Shown: positions 46,076 to 60,985, counted from the stretch's first letter. The stretch: DNA of 64,000 bases from Rhizophagus irregularis (GCF_026210795.1 NC_089460.1:868001-932000); one strand, 5' to 3'. Translations and numbers: made by a program. The notes: generated by a model not told the origin, from the letters alone.

Positions 46076-48692
46076 TATTTCAATTGTTGCATTTAAGAAG
46101 GGGGAGGGTGAAAGAGGGGGGAAAAGTTTGAAATAGATGCAAATTATGAAAATTGGAATTTATAATCCGAAACACAAGGGATTAAAACTGCCAAAAAAAA
46201 AAATCTCAAAAAATTTCTTATTTTAATTTGACCATATTAAGATATCTTGTGTAACCATCATGCATCTCTTATATAATGGAACTAATTAAAATTTGGTTTT
46301 TTCTTCTTATTTGTTTTACCCAATCATAATTATAAAAATTTTTTTCAGATGTTTAAAATAGAATGATTTTATTCGAATCTTATGTAATATATGTAATATT
46401 GACATCATTGAATCAGAAATTATTACAAGATCTCATGAAAAAAACAAAAAAAAAATCATTAAAATTAAAATTATTTAATCATATAAAGAACTCATGATTT
46501 TAAAAAGAAAATTGGGTTCATAATAATTTAATATTAAGTTTAATTAGGTTTAAATTTTATTTTTTCTTTTTTTCGTTGCGAGAAAACAAAATGTAAAATT
46601 CCGATTAACACGTGTACATATAATAATCGATAAATCTACAGATTTTTATAACATTAATGGCAAAGATTATCAGAAAAATTTTTAACGACAAAGACATTTA
46701 AGTTATTGACCGCAGTAAATAAGAAAATTATGAATCCCGGAATGTCAATATGTGTTAATAATACTAGAATATCAATATGTAATAATAATTACATAAGTTT
46801 AATATTATCAATTATATTAAATTATTATTATTATTATTATTAATTAAGTAAATCAAATTATTTTTGATTCACAAATTCGAAAAAAAAAAAACATTTAAAA
46901 CATTTTTAATAAGAAAATTTCACGTTCAAAAGAAGATATACAAAAATTTTTTTTTTAAAAAAAAAGTATTAAAAAATTAGATTAAGTATTCTATCAATTA
47001 AATATTCTAATCATATGTAAAATTTTTTTGACATAAATAGACGAATATGACATAATAATTATTTCATATTTTTAATAATTTTTAATAATAAGGATTATTA
47101 CTTCCTAATATGAATATTTCATAGATAATTACATTGAATCAATTTTTTCTTAAAAAATGAAAACAATTCAAAGAAAATCAAGGTAATAATCTCATCATAT
47201 GATGATGGAACATCAGGTTTTATGTCGATTTTTTTTTTAAAAAAAAAATCTCTTTCTCTCAAATCAAACGATCGTAAAATGAAAAATATTTTTGGAATAA
47301 TAGATCTGTAGGTCATGTTTCAAGAAGGTGACAAGATGATGAAATTATTTAAAAGGGATTTACAATATCGTTTAACGTCAATTTGAATGTACCTTAAATT
47401 TTGTGTGACATTAAAAGTACAATCATTTCTTAAAATAGATTTAAATCGACTCCTTTATGTAAGTATAAGGTAAATTTCATATTTCAAAAAAAAAAAATTA
47501 TGTAATTAATTTTCTAAAAAAGATGATATAAAAAAAATATTTGAAAGTTATTAAAAAAAAAAACGATTTTTTTGGGGGAATCACGGATCACGGATCACGG
47601 ACGGAATATTATTTTTTAACAAGTATAGAAAATTAAATAATTTCTCAGTTTAGGTTCAGTTTATATTCAAACAAATTTACCAAATTTGTTCAAATTAAAA
47701 TGTTCACATTTTAATTTTATTAGTCAATCGAATCACTCTATGAAAATATTCATTGTGAAAATAATGAGAAAAATCGGTTCAAAGTTTAAATCAAAAAAAG
47801 ATTTTCCATGTGTCTCAAAATCTCTTGAGAGACTTTTTTACATAAAAGTTCAAAAGATACTCGGAATGAATATTCCATATTTGTGTTATAAATAGTTTAC
47901 ATAGAAGAATAAATATATCGTGATAATGTGCAAAACATATAAATATTTTGAAATTCCGTAAATTAACGTATTGTTTTATTTTTACCTTTTATAGATTTTT
48001 AATGTAACTCAAGTTTGTTTAGAAAGTTTGTTTATTAATTTACTATTTGTAAACTAATAATAATAATAATTTTAGGTTAATCTTTTTTATTAAGAAATAA
48101 AAAGACGAAGAGATGATGTACAACTAATATACTTAATATACTAATATTAAACTAATAAACTTAAACTATTAAACTTAAACTATATATTATATTATATACG
48201 TCAGTTTCAGTATGTTATCTCATTATCTAGTAAGTCATATATTATTATGATCAACCGATTTGGATCAATTATCATATGTACTTGATACTTTGAAAAGTAA
48301 CTAAAAAGTAACTAAAAGTAACTAAAAGTAACTATAAATAAACTTTTTCTCAAACTTCAAATAGAAAATTAAGTAATATACGTAATGAAAAAAACAATAA
48401 ACATATAAAGGAAATTAAATCTTTATATGCGGAGAGAATTTAATTAAACGCGATAATGTGCGATAATGTTTTTACCATGTGTAACTGCGTGATGCTGCGC
48501 ACGCGTGATAATAATTCTTTATTTATACTAGTTTGATTATGTTATGGAACTTAACTTTATTTAGTATTATTAAATCAGAGAAAGGTTACTTTTATCAAAA
48601 TCTCTCACGTTTTTTCTTGTATATGAGCTCGTGATATCCCCGAAATTTTGATACACGAAAAAGCAGTGGGTATTTGAAATGTACAGTATATA

Positions 48693-48785
48693 TAAAATGT
48701 ACAAAAAAAAATATATATATAATAATAAATCATGTACAGTATATTAATATATATGTATATATGTATGTATATATATATACTTTTA
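48693..48785. repeat. TA-rich microsatellite
   Basis: A run of ATATATATAA, ATATATGTATATATG and related words. Similar (TA)n tracts occur at 49515-49575, 50393-50515 and 55850-55915. Confidence 0.7.
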
Positions 48786-49512
48786 TATTTTCATACTTTC
48801 TTAACTCTTAAGGGTCCGTTTTCCTCGCCTATTTTTTCCCTCAAAAACCTCAAACGAAAATCATTTTTGAAAATCATGAAAAGCAAGCATAATTTATATC
48901 ACTGATCATCCATTTCGTCAAATATCACCCGGAGTAAGCGACTGTCCCACCCGAGATATTAATGACCGACATTGGTTGACAAAATCCTCTGTAAATTATG
49001 TATAAATTTGATTGGTTGAATAATACTTTGTGCATTTAAACGTGCATTAAAATTGCATTAAAGTGCATTAAAATGCATTAAACCAATCAAAAATCATATA
49101 ATTATTATTTATAAAAAAAAAAAAAAAAAAAAAAAGTTACTAAATTTGATAAATTACAACATACATTATTATAAAAGCATGCGATATAATTTACAACCGC
49201 AAATAAGGGCAAATAAGCAAATGCAAAACGCCTTTTAAGAAAAAAAATACCATAATCGATTTCTTGTGTTTAATGTAAAAGGACAAAAATATCAATAGAT
49301 TGTAACGCAAATTGCCATGAATGATTACTGAATTTATTATGATGAATGTATGAAATAAACGAATGAAAAATGTGTGTAAAATTATTATAATGTTTAATAT
49401 TTTATGTTATTGCATTTCAAACACATAAATTGTACACAATAAACATGTTTTTTGGTTGGTTTAATATTTTCGGTTTTATATTTGATTTTATATTGGTTTA
49501 AAAAAAAAATAA

Positions 49513-49514
<2 letters not shown>

Positions 49515-49552
<38 letters not shown>

Positions 49553-49575
49553 TATATATTTATATATATATAAAA
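49515..49575. repeat. (TA)n microsatellite
   Basis: A nearly uninterrupted TA dinucleotide run with an ATAAATA interruption. Open frames across it (poly Tyr/Ile) are artefacts. Confidence 0.85.
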
Positions 49576-50392
49576 ATGACAAACCAAATTTATGTATTTT
49601 GATTAATTAAATTTTAAACGTACATGGATACATAAATTTTAACTTGTAAAAAAATAATGCATTGTTAATAATACATAAAGTCTAAACTTGGTTGACATAC
49701 GCATTATGAAACAAATTTATGAATTGAAAGAAAAAAAGTTTTTATCGTTTATTGGCTCCTAATTTCAGCTTTTAATTCCTTTATAAAGGTCTATTTTTAG
49801 TAAAATTATGTATAAATTTAAGAATTAAGTAATAATTGTAATATTTAAAATATGTAAAATGTAAATCCAAAAGAACTTTTGTATAATAATTATAATTATT
49901 ATGAAATAATCGTAACAATTAAATAATAAAGTATTTTTTGAATTTTTTGAATCTTTTCATTTTTTTTCACTTTTTTTCACTTTTTTTCATAAATTCTTTT
50001 CCTATGTTCTAAACTTTATTAAGAAAGATGTATAGATTATATCATGGTTTTGATCATCCGACCTTATGAAAGAGATTTAAAAAACCATTTGCACATTTGC
50101 ATTTGATATTCATATAAGTCACCCAAAAGTAATAATTTTATTTATAGATCATATATAAAATGGAAATTCTGAATACATAATAAAAAATTTTTACCCGAAT
50201 GTATATGTATAACAGATGTTAACAAAACTGCGGTATGTCATTTGTTGTTCCAGTGCATCATTCAGCATCCGGACGTACATCAACTTTCTTTAAATTAAAA
50301 TATTTTCAATAACTTTGATGCATTTCATAACACATATTAATGCAACTTTGTAACTTTGTACGTTCCACTTACCTTATTCTTACTTTCAAAAA

Positions 50393-50515
50393 TATATAAA
50401 TATGTATATATATATAGTTATAGATAGATATATATATATATATATACGGCATATATATACGGTATATATATATATATATATATACATATATATATACACT
50501 ATACATTTATATATT
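50393..50515. repeat. (TA)n microsatellite with TACGG interruptions
   Basis: TATATA runs are interrupted by GATAGATA and by two ACGGCATATA/ACGGTATATA words, then continue as ACATATATATA. Confidence 0.8.
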
Positions 50516-51139
50516 TTAATAAATAGGAACCAATAAAAATAAAACAGGTGAGCAAAAAAAAAAAAGTAATGTCAGCAAGGGATCATACGTTTAGTTTAAA
50601 TTTTAGGTGTGTTTTTTTTTATTTCCTTTTCCCTTTCGTCATATCACATAAAAATTGTGATTGTTAAAAAAAGCATGCTTGAACTTTAGGAGTTAAAAAG
50701 AGTAAATTAAAAATCAATCCTTAATAAATAAAAATTTTTTTTTTTACAATGAAATTTTTTTTTCATTTATTAAATGTTTATTTACCCTTTTGTTTATTTT
50801 ATTAGATTTACTGTAACGTTTTTTTGTTGTGACATATTTCTTTTTTTTTTTTTTTTTCAAATGACGGACTCACGTTTGGGGATGTCAATGATATATATAT
50901 GTTTTTTTTTTGTGTTGTTGATGACGAAAGAGTATCCAAAGATGGTTCCAAAATCGGAGATATGAATACATGACGTAAAGGAGAAAAAAAGAATTTGAAA
51001 TGTGGTGGTGATTTTACTTTGGAATTAAAAACTTATGTTATTGATTAAATTGGAAATATATCACATATTATTATTTATAATAATGACTCTTATAATTCCG
51101 AGCCGATTTTAAATGTGATACAATATAAATTATAAATAA

Positions 51140-52110
51140 TTTTTTTTTACTTCGAATTTTTTTTTTTTTTTTTTGTTTAATATAAACAATAACTTTTTAA
51201 GTATATATAATATATTAGATTTTCAATTGTGCATAATAATATAAAGTGTATAAATAAAAAAAATTTTTTATTTTTATTGTTATTTTAAAAAAAAATAAAA
51301 TATTATTATAATAATAATTTTTAGTAATATAAAGTAATAAATAATAAAAAGTGTAATATAAAATATTTAAAAAAAAAATTTTTTTTTTTTTATTTCATAC
51401 AACAAAAAAAAATATTAATAAAAAGGCAACAGTCTTTGCACTTTTCAGAGGAGGAAAAAATTTTTTTGATAACGAAAAAAAATTTTTTTTTTCATTTTTT
51501 TTTCTTCCTATTGACCTTTTTATTAAAACAATTTTTTTTTTCGTATGTCTCTTTAAAAAAAAAAAATTAACAAAAAAAAAAATAAATACTCCAAAAAAAA
51601 ATTCTTATTCTCATATTTTTTTTCCCTAAAAAAAAAAAGGTTAAAAAGAAGTAAGCTTAACTACTCTCAGAAAAAAAAAATATTTATATTTTTTTTTTTT
51701 TTAAAAAAAAATACCTTTTTCAATAGTTTTGATTACTTTTTTTCTTATCTTTTTTTTTTCGTATGTTATTTTTTACGAAATCTCTTTTTTAAATAACTTG
51801 GTTTTTTAATGACTTTAAAGACCAAATACTTTTTTGAATAGTTTATTTTTATCTCGTCTCGCTTTTTCTTTTTAAAAGAAACTCTTTTATATACGAACGC
51901 TTTTTATAACTTTTATTATCTTCTTTTGTTAAAGCTGAGTTTCAAACCGGCAAAGAAAAAAATCAACAAACAAAGTAAAGAAACAACCAATCAAATCAAA
52001 TCAAATCAATTTTTTTAATTAAAGGAATTAATCAGATTTAACTTAGGAAACGATAACAAAAAAAAAAAACAAATCATTTTTTCAAAACGACTTTTTTATT
52101 AACGACAAAA
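51140..52110 (+). promoter_or_regulatory. Homopolymer-rich upstream region of the zinc-finger gene
   Basis: The 970 bp before the ATG contain at least a dozen T or A runs of 9 or more, most densely at 51370-51760. It ends in a purine/A-rich leader with AATCAAATCAAATCAAATC at about 51987-52008. Such poly(dA:dT) tracts commonly exclude nucleosomes at fungal promoters. No specific factor site could be assigned. Confidence 0.4.
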
Positions 52111-53213
52111 ATGGTATATAATAATATTCCAATCGAATTCAATGACCCATCGTCTTTTCATGAGATTTGTTCTATGGCGACCCCTATTTCAATCATCTCA
52201 AATTCAACAACCTATAATCATCATCATCATCAAAAAGAAGCCCATTTCGAAAATTATCTTATGGGTGGTCCAAGAATAAATTCTTTCACTGAATTACTCG
52301 CTGATAATATGATGGAATATGGTTTAATGACACAAGCCACGACCTGCTCATCACCTGAGAGCGATTATATGTACAACATGGATGATTCAAAAATAAAGTT
52401 GGAGTATTCCGAACCTTTTGATATATCATTCCTTAATATGTCAAGAAATTTAAGTTCTGATTCTTGCCCTGATCTTACTAATTGTAATCAAAATACTCCA
52501 ATTACTCCTATCGATTCACCTCATGATCAATCACCTATTTTAACTTCTACTTGTTTATCATCAATCTCTTCACATCATCAATTTCAACAACATAATAACA
52601 TTATGAGTGAAGAAAGAGATATGATGACTAATCAAGTTATGATCGATTCTCCACCATCAACGACAACGAAACGTAGAGGTCGTAGATCTACCTCTTCTAC
52701 AACAAGTTCAATTTCAGGGATGCAACTTCAAGAACCACAAGATTACCAACTCATGGGATCATCTTTACCTTCTCCACCACAAAAAACTACCGGTAAATCA
52801 AGAGGCAGACGTATGACAAACAAGCCAACAAAACCTGGAACTAAATCCTTCGAATGTACTTATGCCGGTTGTGGTAGAGTTTTTAAAAGGTCGGAACATT
52901 TAAAGAGACATATCCGATCAATACATACCCTTGAGAGACGTAAGTATAAATAGAATCACCTCTTTTAACCAATAAGTTGAAAATTTTTCTAACATTTTTT
53001 TTTCTTTTTTTTTTGTTTTTTTTAGCTTTCCATTGCCCGCATCCACATTGTACAAAAAGATTTTCAAGATCTGATAATTTAAGTCAACACGTACGCGTGC
53101 ATCGACCAAATGGAAAAGAAAAGAACGCATCTACAAGAACGTTTAGTAATTTCACTCCATTTTTGCAAACTTACCAACAGACTGGTAGCCTTCAATCGTT
53201 ACAGCAACCTTAA
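52111..53213 (+). CDS. C2H2 zinc-finger transcription factor, Msn2/Com2-like
   Basis: Two exons (52111-52939 and 53026-53213) with an 86-nt GT-AG intron encode 338 residues. Residues 1-230 are low-complexity and Ser/Thr/Asn/Pro-rich, with a His run near 32 and a basic patch TTKRRGRRSTSS near 188, probably a nuclear signal. A second basic segment KSRGRRMTNKPTKPGTK leads into two C2H2 fingers. Finger 1 is FECTYAGCGRVFKRSEHLKR plus H-x4-H; finger 2 is PFHCPHPHCTKRFSRSDNLS with QHVRVH. Helix residues RSEHLKR and RSDNLSQ, with the TLER linker, are those of the Msn2/Msn4 stress-response regulators that bind AGGGG-type elements. Msn2 has C-x2-C fingers, whereas both fingers here are C-x4-C, as in several other fungal members, so the exact orthologue is uncertain. 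The intron separates the fingers at the ER|PF linker. Intact and alone in a gene-poor region. Confidence 0.88.
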
Positions 53214-56200
53214 ATAATCTTAAGGAAATTCAAACACATCGAAAAAATGTGACGCAAACAAAATTTATAATGTAATATTTTTTTTTTTTACTTTCGACCG
53301 ATTTTTATTTCTTAATTCTTACAACGAACATTTGTGGAATAATAACTGTTTGGCGTGGAAAATATGCGTATGGAATATATTATAGTACAAACAAACAACT
53401 TATTATAATTTTTTACTATGCTTAAGATATTTATAAATATCTTTTTCATGAAATCAATTTTATTATTTTTTTTTACTTTTTTTTTCTCTTTTCTTCTCGT
53501 AAATATTTTTTTTACTTCATTTCTTTTTTTTTTATCATTCATTATCTCGCGATAAAAATTTTGTATAGTTTTCCTTTTTTTTCAAAAAATTGTTATAACC
53601 CGTTATATGATATTTTTATGTATAGTTTCAAACGCTTTATATCCTAATCCAAAAATAACGAACTATTATTTTTTTTTTCATGTTATTTTTTTAGTATTTA
53701 CTTTATTTTTCTTTTTTTTTACTACGAATTTTTTTTTACTTTTTAGCATTTTTGTTTAGTCTTTTCTGTATATCTTTTTTTTTTTCGATGATTTTGTTTT
53801 TAAGATAAAAAATCCAAGTGATATTTTTATCAAATAATCTAATAATCATCACCACAATTATCACTTTAGGTTTTTTCGGATAGTTATCACTTTTATATTT
53901 TTACCAAACATATCACAAGAGCACAAAAAGAAAATATAAAATTTTCTTTATATTATAATATTTTCATGTCATAATGTCTAATAATTATATTCAAAAATCA
54001 TAATTTTTTTACACCACAACATTTTATAGCATTATAGTTTTTTTTTTTTATACTACTACGTACATATTACCTTAATATTCACCAATTATATTTTTTTTAC
54101 ATTATCATTTTTTTTTCTTTAGTAGTTTTTATTTTATATAATAATTTTTTTTTTACGATAAAAAAAATTTTATTTTTATTTTTTTGTGCTTTTTTTTTGT
54201 GAATGTGTTTCTTAATTTGTTTTTTTTTCAAATATTTTTTTGTTCCTCTCATCAATTTTGTATAGTGAATTTTTTTTTTCATCAAAAAAAAAAAAAGAAA
54301 AAAAAAGTGCAAAAGAAAAATTTTTTTTTAAGGAAAAAAAAAAATTTTATAATAAATTCAATAACACGAAACACAAATAGTGAAATGTGGTATTCTATTT
54401 TTTACCGAAAAAAAAAAAGAATTTTATTTTTAAAAATTGATCAATGATTAATTTTATGCAATTTATGATTTTAATCTTTAATTGATTTTTATGATTTTTA
54501 TTTATTGATTCAAATATGCAAATAATGCAATGATTTTAATTATTTTACGATTTTTAGTGATTTTGGGATTTACCCATGTTTTCCCATGTTACCTAGCCTA
54601 CCTACCATACTCGTAATATACAATACAAATACTTACATACTTGTACATTTACTCTTTCATATTTACGTAGAATTATGATGATGTCGATTTTTGACATTTT
54701 TAAAAATCATAATTATTATAATTATTATAATTGTAATTGTTTCCAAACAATCAAAACCTTATTTTTTTTTTTATCGACGATTCATTGATTTACGTTAAGT
54801 GCTACCTTACATTTTTTACATTTTTACCATCAAAAAAGAAGGTATTCGAAATGGAATGGTAATAAATGAAAAGGAAAAAATTGAATGAAAAAAAATATGA
54901 TAATGTATGGCAAAATTAATTTGTGATCACGAATATCTTTGAAGAAAGTTTTTTCTTTCATTTTTCATTTTATTATTTTTTACTTTGTTTTTTTTCTACT
55001 TTAAAAATTTTTTTTTAAAAAAATTTTTCCGAAAAATCGGAACAAAACTCCGTATTACACAAAGTATGTACAGCCTGTACTGAACTGCTATGATGTAGGA
55101 CATGTATGGAAATGTATGAAAATGTATGGTTGAATGCGATTGAGAGTGCCGTGTACGTGCGCGTGTAAACATATTTTCAATGCGTCAATGAAAAACCTTT
55201 TTATCATCATGCCAAGTCTACCAAGTTTATCGAATGATTTGGAAGATCGTGTTATCGGAATAATTAGTAGAAAAAAAAAAAAAAGGAAAAAAAAAAAAAG
55301 TTATTATTAAACTTCTTTAATGACCCTGAATTGTTTTAACCTTATATGAAATTAATGAATTTATATATAAACGCGTACTACGGTAATATCGGTGTATATA
55401 TGTTTTGTTATAAGGAAAACAACGGAATAAAGAAGGCACGATAAAAAATTTATATATTTTTTTTAAAAAAGAAAAAATTCGGTAATAATATTATCCATTA
55501 TAATTAATTTAAAAAATACTCATTAGTCATTTACCTCATTTACCTCATTACCTCATATAGTTTACTAGAAAAAACTAGCTTAAAATAAAAAAAAAACATG
55601 TTATTTGGTACATATAAATAATATGCACAATAAAAATATATGTAATAAATGTAAATTTAAAATTTATTATATAATTGGATTTAAGCTAATTTTAGAGATG
55701 ATTTTTATTTACGGAATTATGATAGTAATTAATTCCGCCCCACAAAAAAATTTTTTTTATAAAAAAAAAATCATTTAGTTTAAAATCGTATTACATAATT
55801 ATAGTAAACAAAAAATAAACATTGAAGATTAAAAATTAAAAATATATAAATAAAATATATATATGTATATATATATATATAATATATAATATATAAATAT
55901 GTATATATTACAATTTTTATAATTTTGTAAATAATATGTAAATAATATGTACATGCTTTTATACAACATATGATTGCTTTAAATAGAGATTGATACTTTA
56001 TTATTATTATTAACATGTATGACCATGTAATAATTTTTGAATATTTTTTGTGTTATCAATCTTTTTTTTTTAAAAAAAAAAAATTAAACATTTTCCTTTT
56101 TTGAAAGTTTCATTTCTTTATTAAAGAATAAACTAGAAATTTCTCACGATGATACGTATACACATGATGTGTATAAAAGTATATATTATATATATTATAT

Positions 56201-56959
56201 ATGTGTAATGAATATTTGTAACAAATATGTACTTTTATGTACTTTGTATAACTTTGTATACTTTAATGTAATAAACACAGTTACATTTCATTCCGACCTT
56301 CAATTTTCCTTTTTTTTCTTTTTTTTTCTTTTTAAAAAAAAAAACTTGTTTTTCTGTTATGACGATAAAAACTTGCCATGACCAAAAGTTTTAAAGTCAA
56401 ATGTTCTTTTTTTTAACCATTTAAAGAAATTTATTTAAAAAAAATTTAATAATTTTTTTTTTTTTGTTACAAAATTACAAAATTGATGACAAATTTTTAT
56501 TAACATTTAAGTAAAAGGTAGGTCTTAATAAAAAAAAATAAAAGTAATGATTGCCAAGGATAATTAAAAACCTTATGACTGCCTTTTCATTCCTAATATA
56601 GATGTTTTTTTATGAGATAAGAAATTATGTGGCGTAAAAAAAAAAAAAATTAAAAGAAAGAAAAATAACTGTTTTTAATTAATTCTTTAAAATCATATTG
56701 TAATAATATCAAGATTCTAACAAGTTTTTTTTTTTTTTACATCGGAATAATAGGTATGTCCGCGTGTTTCCGGTATAACCGTATGTTGTATGTATCGCAT
56801 GTTCCGTTAACCGTATATTCCGTTGACTCATTTTCCGATGGAAAAATAATAAATAACAGATAAGAGATTGAAGATTGATGTCATTACATCGTACATTAGT
56901 GATACATATATGACATTTATGAAAGAATTTTATAATCCTTATAATATAATTTTAAAAGT

Positions 56960-57115
56960 TATAATAGTGTTATATAGTGTTATAATCCGATTATAATCCG
57001 TTTATAATCTTATAATATATATAATTTTAAGAAGGTATAATCCGACTATAGTCCGATTATAATACGCTTATAATCCGCTTGTAACCAGCTTATAGTCCGA
57101 TTATAATCGACCTTT
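56960..57115. repeat. GATTATAATCCG repeat
   Basis: ATTATAATCCG, TTATAATCCGCTTATAA and TATAGTCCGATTATAA words recur about nine times; TTATAATCCGATTATAA is itself nearly palindromic. Confidence 0.7.
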
Positions 57116-59454
57116 TTGTAGGATAAGTGGATAATAACAAAAAAGTAAATGGAGTCTTTTGTTAAGATTCGATCATATTAGTTGATAAATAAATAATTTG
57201 ACTAAAATCAATTAAAGTTAAAAAAATATTTACCCCACAAATTAAGGGAGTTTATGTTTATTCTTTACTAAACAATAATGTGTCTTTTCTTTTTAAAAGG
57301 GTTAAAAGAGATTTTGTGTTATAATTTAATTAATTTAATTCACTTTTTTATTTTTAAGAATATAATCAAACCAAATAGGGACAATAATGAGGTAATATTA
57401 ATTGTGAAATTTTAAAAAGAAATTTAGTAATAAATATATTATTACACAAAAAGTTAAAAATTCTGGGCGCAATTTTTTTAACACGGTGTTTGGTACAACT
57501 TTAGGTCATTTGATTTTCTTTTTTGAAAGCGCTGTTATATTGATTTATTAATTTGGATATTTGAGAATTGATATTATTAATTTTAATTAAATATTTAATT
57601 ACTTTAATCATTTAATCATTCATACATTTAAACTCATTTAAACTTTGTTAAAATTACGCAATTACGCGTTCTATAATAACTTTTATTATCACTTTCCGCA
57701 GCTTTACGTATTTAAATATGTAATAATTATATACGCAGTATAATAATAAGTATTGGGGAATACAAGATTTAATTTAGGAGAACAATGAATATTTTTTTAG
57801 GTTCTTTTTTTATTTTAAGTTTTAGACATCCGTATATTTGTTTTTTTTGTTTTTTCTTTTTTAGTTTATTTTAATTTCGTGTAGCAATTATCTTAATATG
57901 GACCATGTTTAAGTTTAAATTTATGATTTTTGTTGATGAATTAGGAAATTGAACCTTTCAAAAAAAATGTTTAATGAAAAAATCATGTCACAATCTTACT
58001 TATGTGATAAAAAAAAAATGTGATTTCTAAAAAAATATATCAATCAACTCAGTAACCGGTTAAATGATTTGACGTAATAAAAAAACTTTTAAGAATACCT
58101 ATTAAGGAATTTGATATGGTAAATATAGATTTCATTAAATGATGTCACAGTGAATTTTTTGATTAATTGTTTGTTTTTTCTTTTTTTTTTAATCTAAAGG
58201 GGGTGAAAGGAGGAAAAAAAAAATTGGTGTGGAGAAAAAGTTTGTTAGATTAAATTCTACATATGTATACACACATATGTATTCCGGTTCAATTTATGAT
58301 TCGATGAAAAAAATTTTTTTAAGGGGGTTCCGAATTTTAATAAGTTTTTTTAATAGGATTTAAATAGGAATTTAATTTATACTTTTTTTTCTTTTTTCGG
58401 AACTTTAAAAATATGTCATTTGAAGTTATCACGTTATCAAGAGTAAACGCGCAAAAATAATAAATAATTAATAAATTTTCCTGAGTTAAAAGAATTTATC
58501 CTGAGTTATATTGAATTATTCTGAGTTGTTTTTTTGTAAGTTATTTCTTGAATGATAAATGATGTAATAAAGAAAATATTTAATCTGTAATATTTATAAA
58601 ATAGAAAATCGGTTAATTTAATTTAAATTTATTATTTTTCCATTAGGGAAAACTATAAAAAAAAAAACAAATAAATAAGTAATACAAGTTACTTTTTTTT
58701 TCGGAATTATTATTTATGGAATATGAATGATATTTATATTTATGGAATGAATATATGGTATATATAATTTAAGTTATTATTTATGGAATCATATGGTATA
58801 TATAATTTAGTTAGAAAAGAAAAAAATATATTAATTTAGAAATTTAGATTTTCTTTATTTTCTTTCAAAATTTTTATTAAATTGTGGCTTTTTTCTTGCA
58901 TTTCTTTAAATTTAGTAATGTATTACCTAAAGTTGTAAATTATCCCTATATAAGGTATAAAATCTCTAAACACGTCTTTTAATTATTTTTTTTTTTCATT
59001 AATTGTGATTTTTTTGATTAATTAATTTAATACTAGATTAAGTAAATCATTTTCATTTATCACTCTGGATTGACCGGATTTGATGGATACACAAATAAAA
59101 GATTATATCTTTGGTAGTTTTCAATCAACATCTTTTTTTTTTGTATTACCTCGTGATTAATAAAAATCTTTTCCCCACAATAAATAAAAAAAGGTTTCAT
59201 GAGAAAAAATAAAAAAAACTTTTTTTTTTCTTTCTATTTTTTTTTTTTGTGTAATTTCATGTGTAATCTAATTGTGTAATCTAACAAATATATATGTAAA
59301 TATAATAAGATTTTATGATTTCCGAGATTACGTAACAATTTGCTAATGGTTTAAATGGTTTATCGAATATTTTGGTTTAATTAATATGAATGTTTTTTTT
59401 TGATATTTTAATTTTAATTTATGCTTATCGAAAATGAATATTTTTTGATATTGA

Positions 59455-59800
59455 ATTTATTTAATTTATTTAATTTATTTAATTTATTTAATTTATCGAA
59501 TTTATTGAATTTATTGAATATTTTGAATATTTTGAAATATTTTGGTTATTTTTGTATATCGAAAATATCGAATATTGAATATTTTAGTATATTTTTGTCT
59601 ATCAAATATATCGAATATTGAATATTTTAATATTTTAGTGTATTTGTGTATTTTGGTCTATCGAATTTATTGAATATTTGGTCTATCCATCGAATATATC
59701 GATATCGAATATATCGAGTATATCGAATATATTGAGTATATCGAATATTTTGAGTATATCGAATATTTTGAGTATATCGAATATTTTGGTCTATCTATTG
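59455..59800. repeat. TTTAATTTA and ATATCGAATATTTTGAGT repeats
   Basis: It begins with TTATTTAATTTATTTAATTT and passes into TATCGAATAT, ATTTTGAGTATATCGAATA and related words for about 350 bp. Open frames of Leu-Phe-Asn or Ser-Ile-Ser-Asn character are artefacts of it. Confidence 0.85.
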
Positions 59801-59814
59801 TCTATCGTTTATCG

Positions 59815-59935
59815 AATAAATACATACACTACATACACTATATACATTACACTATATACACTACACTATATACACTATACTATTTACACTATACATATAA
59901 TATATATATATAAATATGTACATATATGTAATCTC
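59815..59935. repeat. ATACACTATATACACTAC repeat
   Basis: Direct repeats of TACACTATATACACTACAC with small variants, followed by a short TA tract. Confidence 0.8.
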
Positions 59936-60844
59936 TCGGCGAAATAGAAAGAAAACCTTAAAAATATACTTATCCAAAAACATAAACAAAATATATAGCT
60001 TATTATCAATTTTTAATTCAGAATGAAAATCAGATGAAATCGTTTCTTTTCACAAGTTACACATTGTAGATTTTTGTGGATCAATCCAGTTTTTTTTTTC
60101 TTTATACTTTTTTGGTACTTTCCTTATTATTATTTATTATTGATAAAATTTATGACATCATCATAAAGTTAATCCCCCTCGGGTAAAAGTTGTAAAAAAA
60201 AAAAACCGGATTATTTCGGTTTATTTCTTAACCAATGTTGGTATTATTAAAAAAAAATAAATTTTTTAAGAGGATTTTTTTAAAAATTACGTTATACATG
60301 GTTAAACCAATTATGTAATAATAATAAAAAAATTTAATTATAAGTAACTGCGCCAGTAGCTTATCAAATCATTCTTATAATAAATTATCTTTCTTTACGA
60401 AACTCGATTGTGAAACACGTATTAGACTTCTTTTAAGTCATTGATTGTAATTCCAAAAGGCTAGACCAAATAATTATTTTTTCCTTTTTACCCCTCAATA
60501 AATTTCCAGCATATTCCATTTATCCTTTTTATTGACAAAATGAAAAAAAAAAAGTTGGGTTACAATATTTTCAAATGAAAAAAATTATATAATCGTGAAA
60601 ATTGATAATTTATTAAGTGATATCATTAGGTCACAACGGTGTTAGCTCGTTGTGTTACTTTTACAACTTTAGTAAAAGTATGTGACACCAAAAAAATCGC
60701 CATAGATTGATTTAATCGTTCAATCGCGTAAACATTAGGAAATTAGTTTAAACATTTGTAGACTCTCATTTAAGAGGAAATGTTATCAAAACCCATGTGT
60801 TTAATGTTTATCCGGGTTAAAGTGGGGTTTGGTAAGGTTAGCCT

Positions 60845-60985
60845 GTAATAGTTTAATGTAATAGTATATAATAGTTTAATGTAATAGTATGTAATAGTTT
60901 AATGCAAGAGTATATAATAGTTTAATACAAAAGTATATAATAGTTTAATGCAAGAGTATAATAGTTTAATGTAAAAGTTTAATGT
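60845..60985. repeat. TATATAATAGTTTAATGTAA repeat
   Basis: Six to seven units of GTATATAATAGTTTAATG with AAAAGT/AAGAGT variants at about 20-24-nt spacing. Confidence 0.8.

Larger units (their letters stand above)
38348..52110. other. Long AT-rich region without recognisable genes or transposon ends
   Basis: Over 13.7 kb no open frame has protein-like composition or family motifs, and I see no terminal inverted repeats. It contains homopolymer A and T tracts, TA microsatellites and short minisatellites, increasingly dense towards 52 kb. A weak coding-like fragment at 38815-38910 (CGYIAKDGRAEPKKLPRIPK) could be a tiny relic. Part of the right end must act as upstream region of the zinc-finger gene. 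Confidence 0.5.

Noticed and set aside
59421-59947. Leu-Phe-Asn and Ser-Ile-Ser-Asn repeat frames
   Set aside because: They are translations of microsatellites with no start context or other coding sign.
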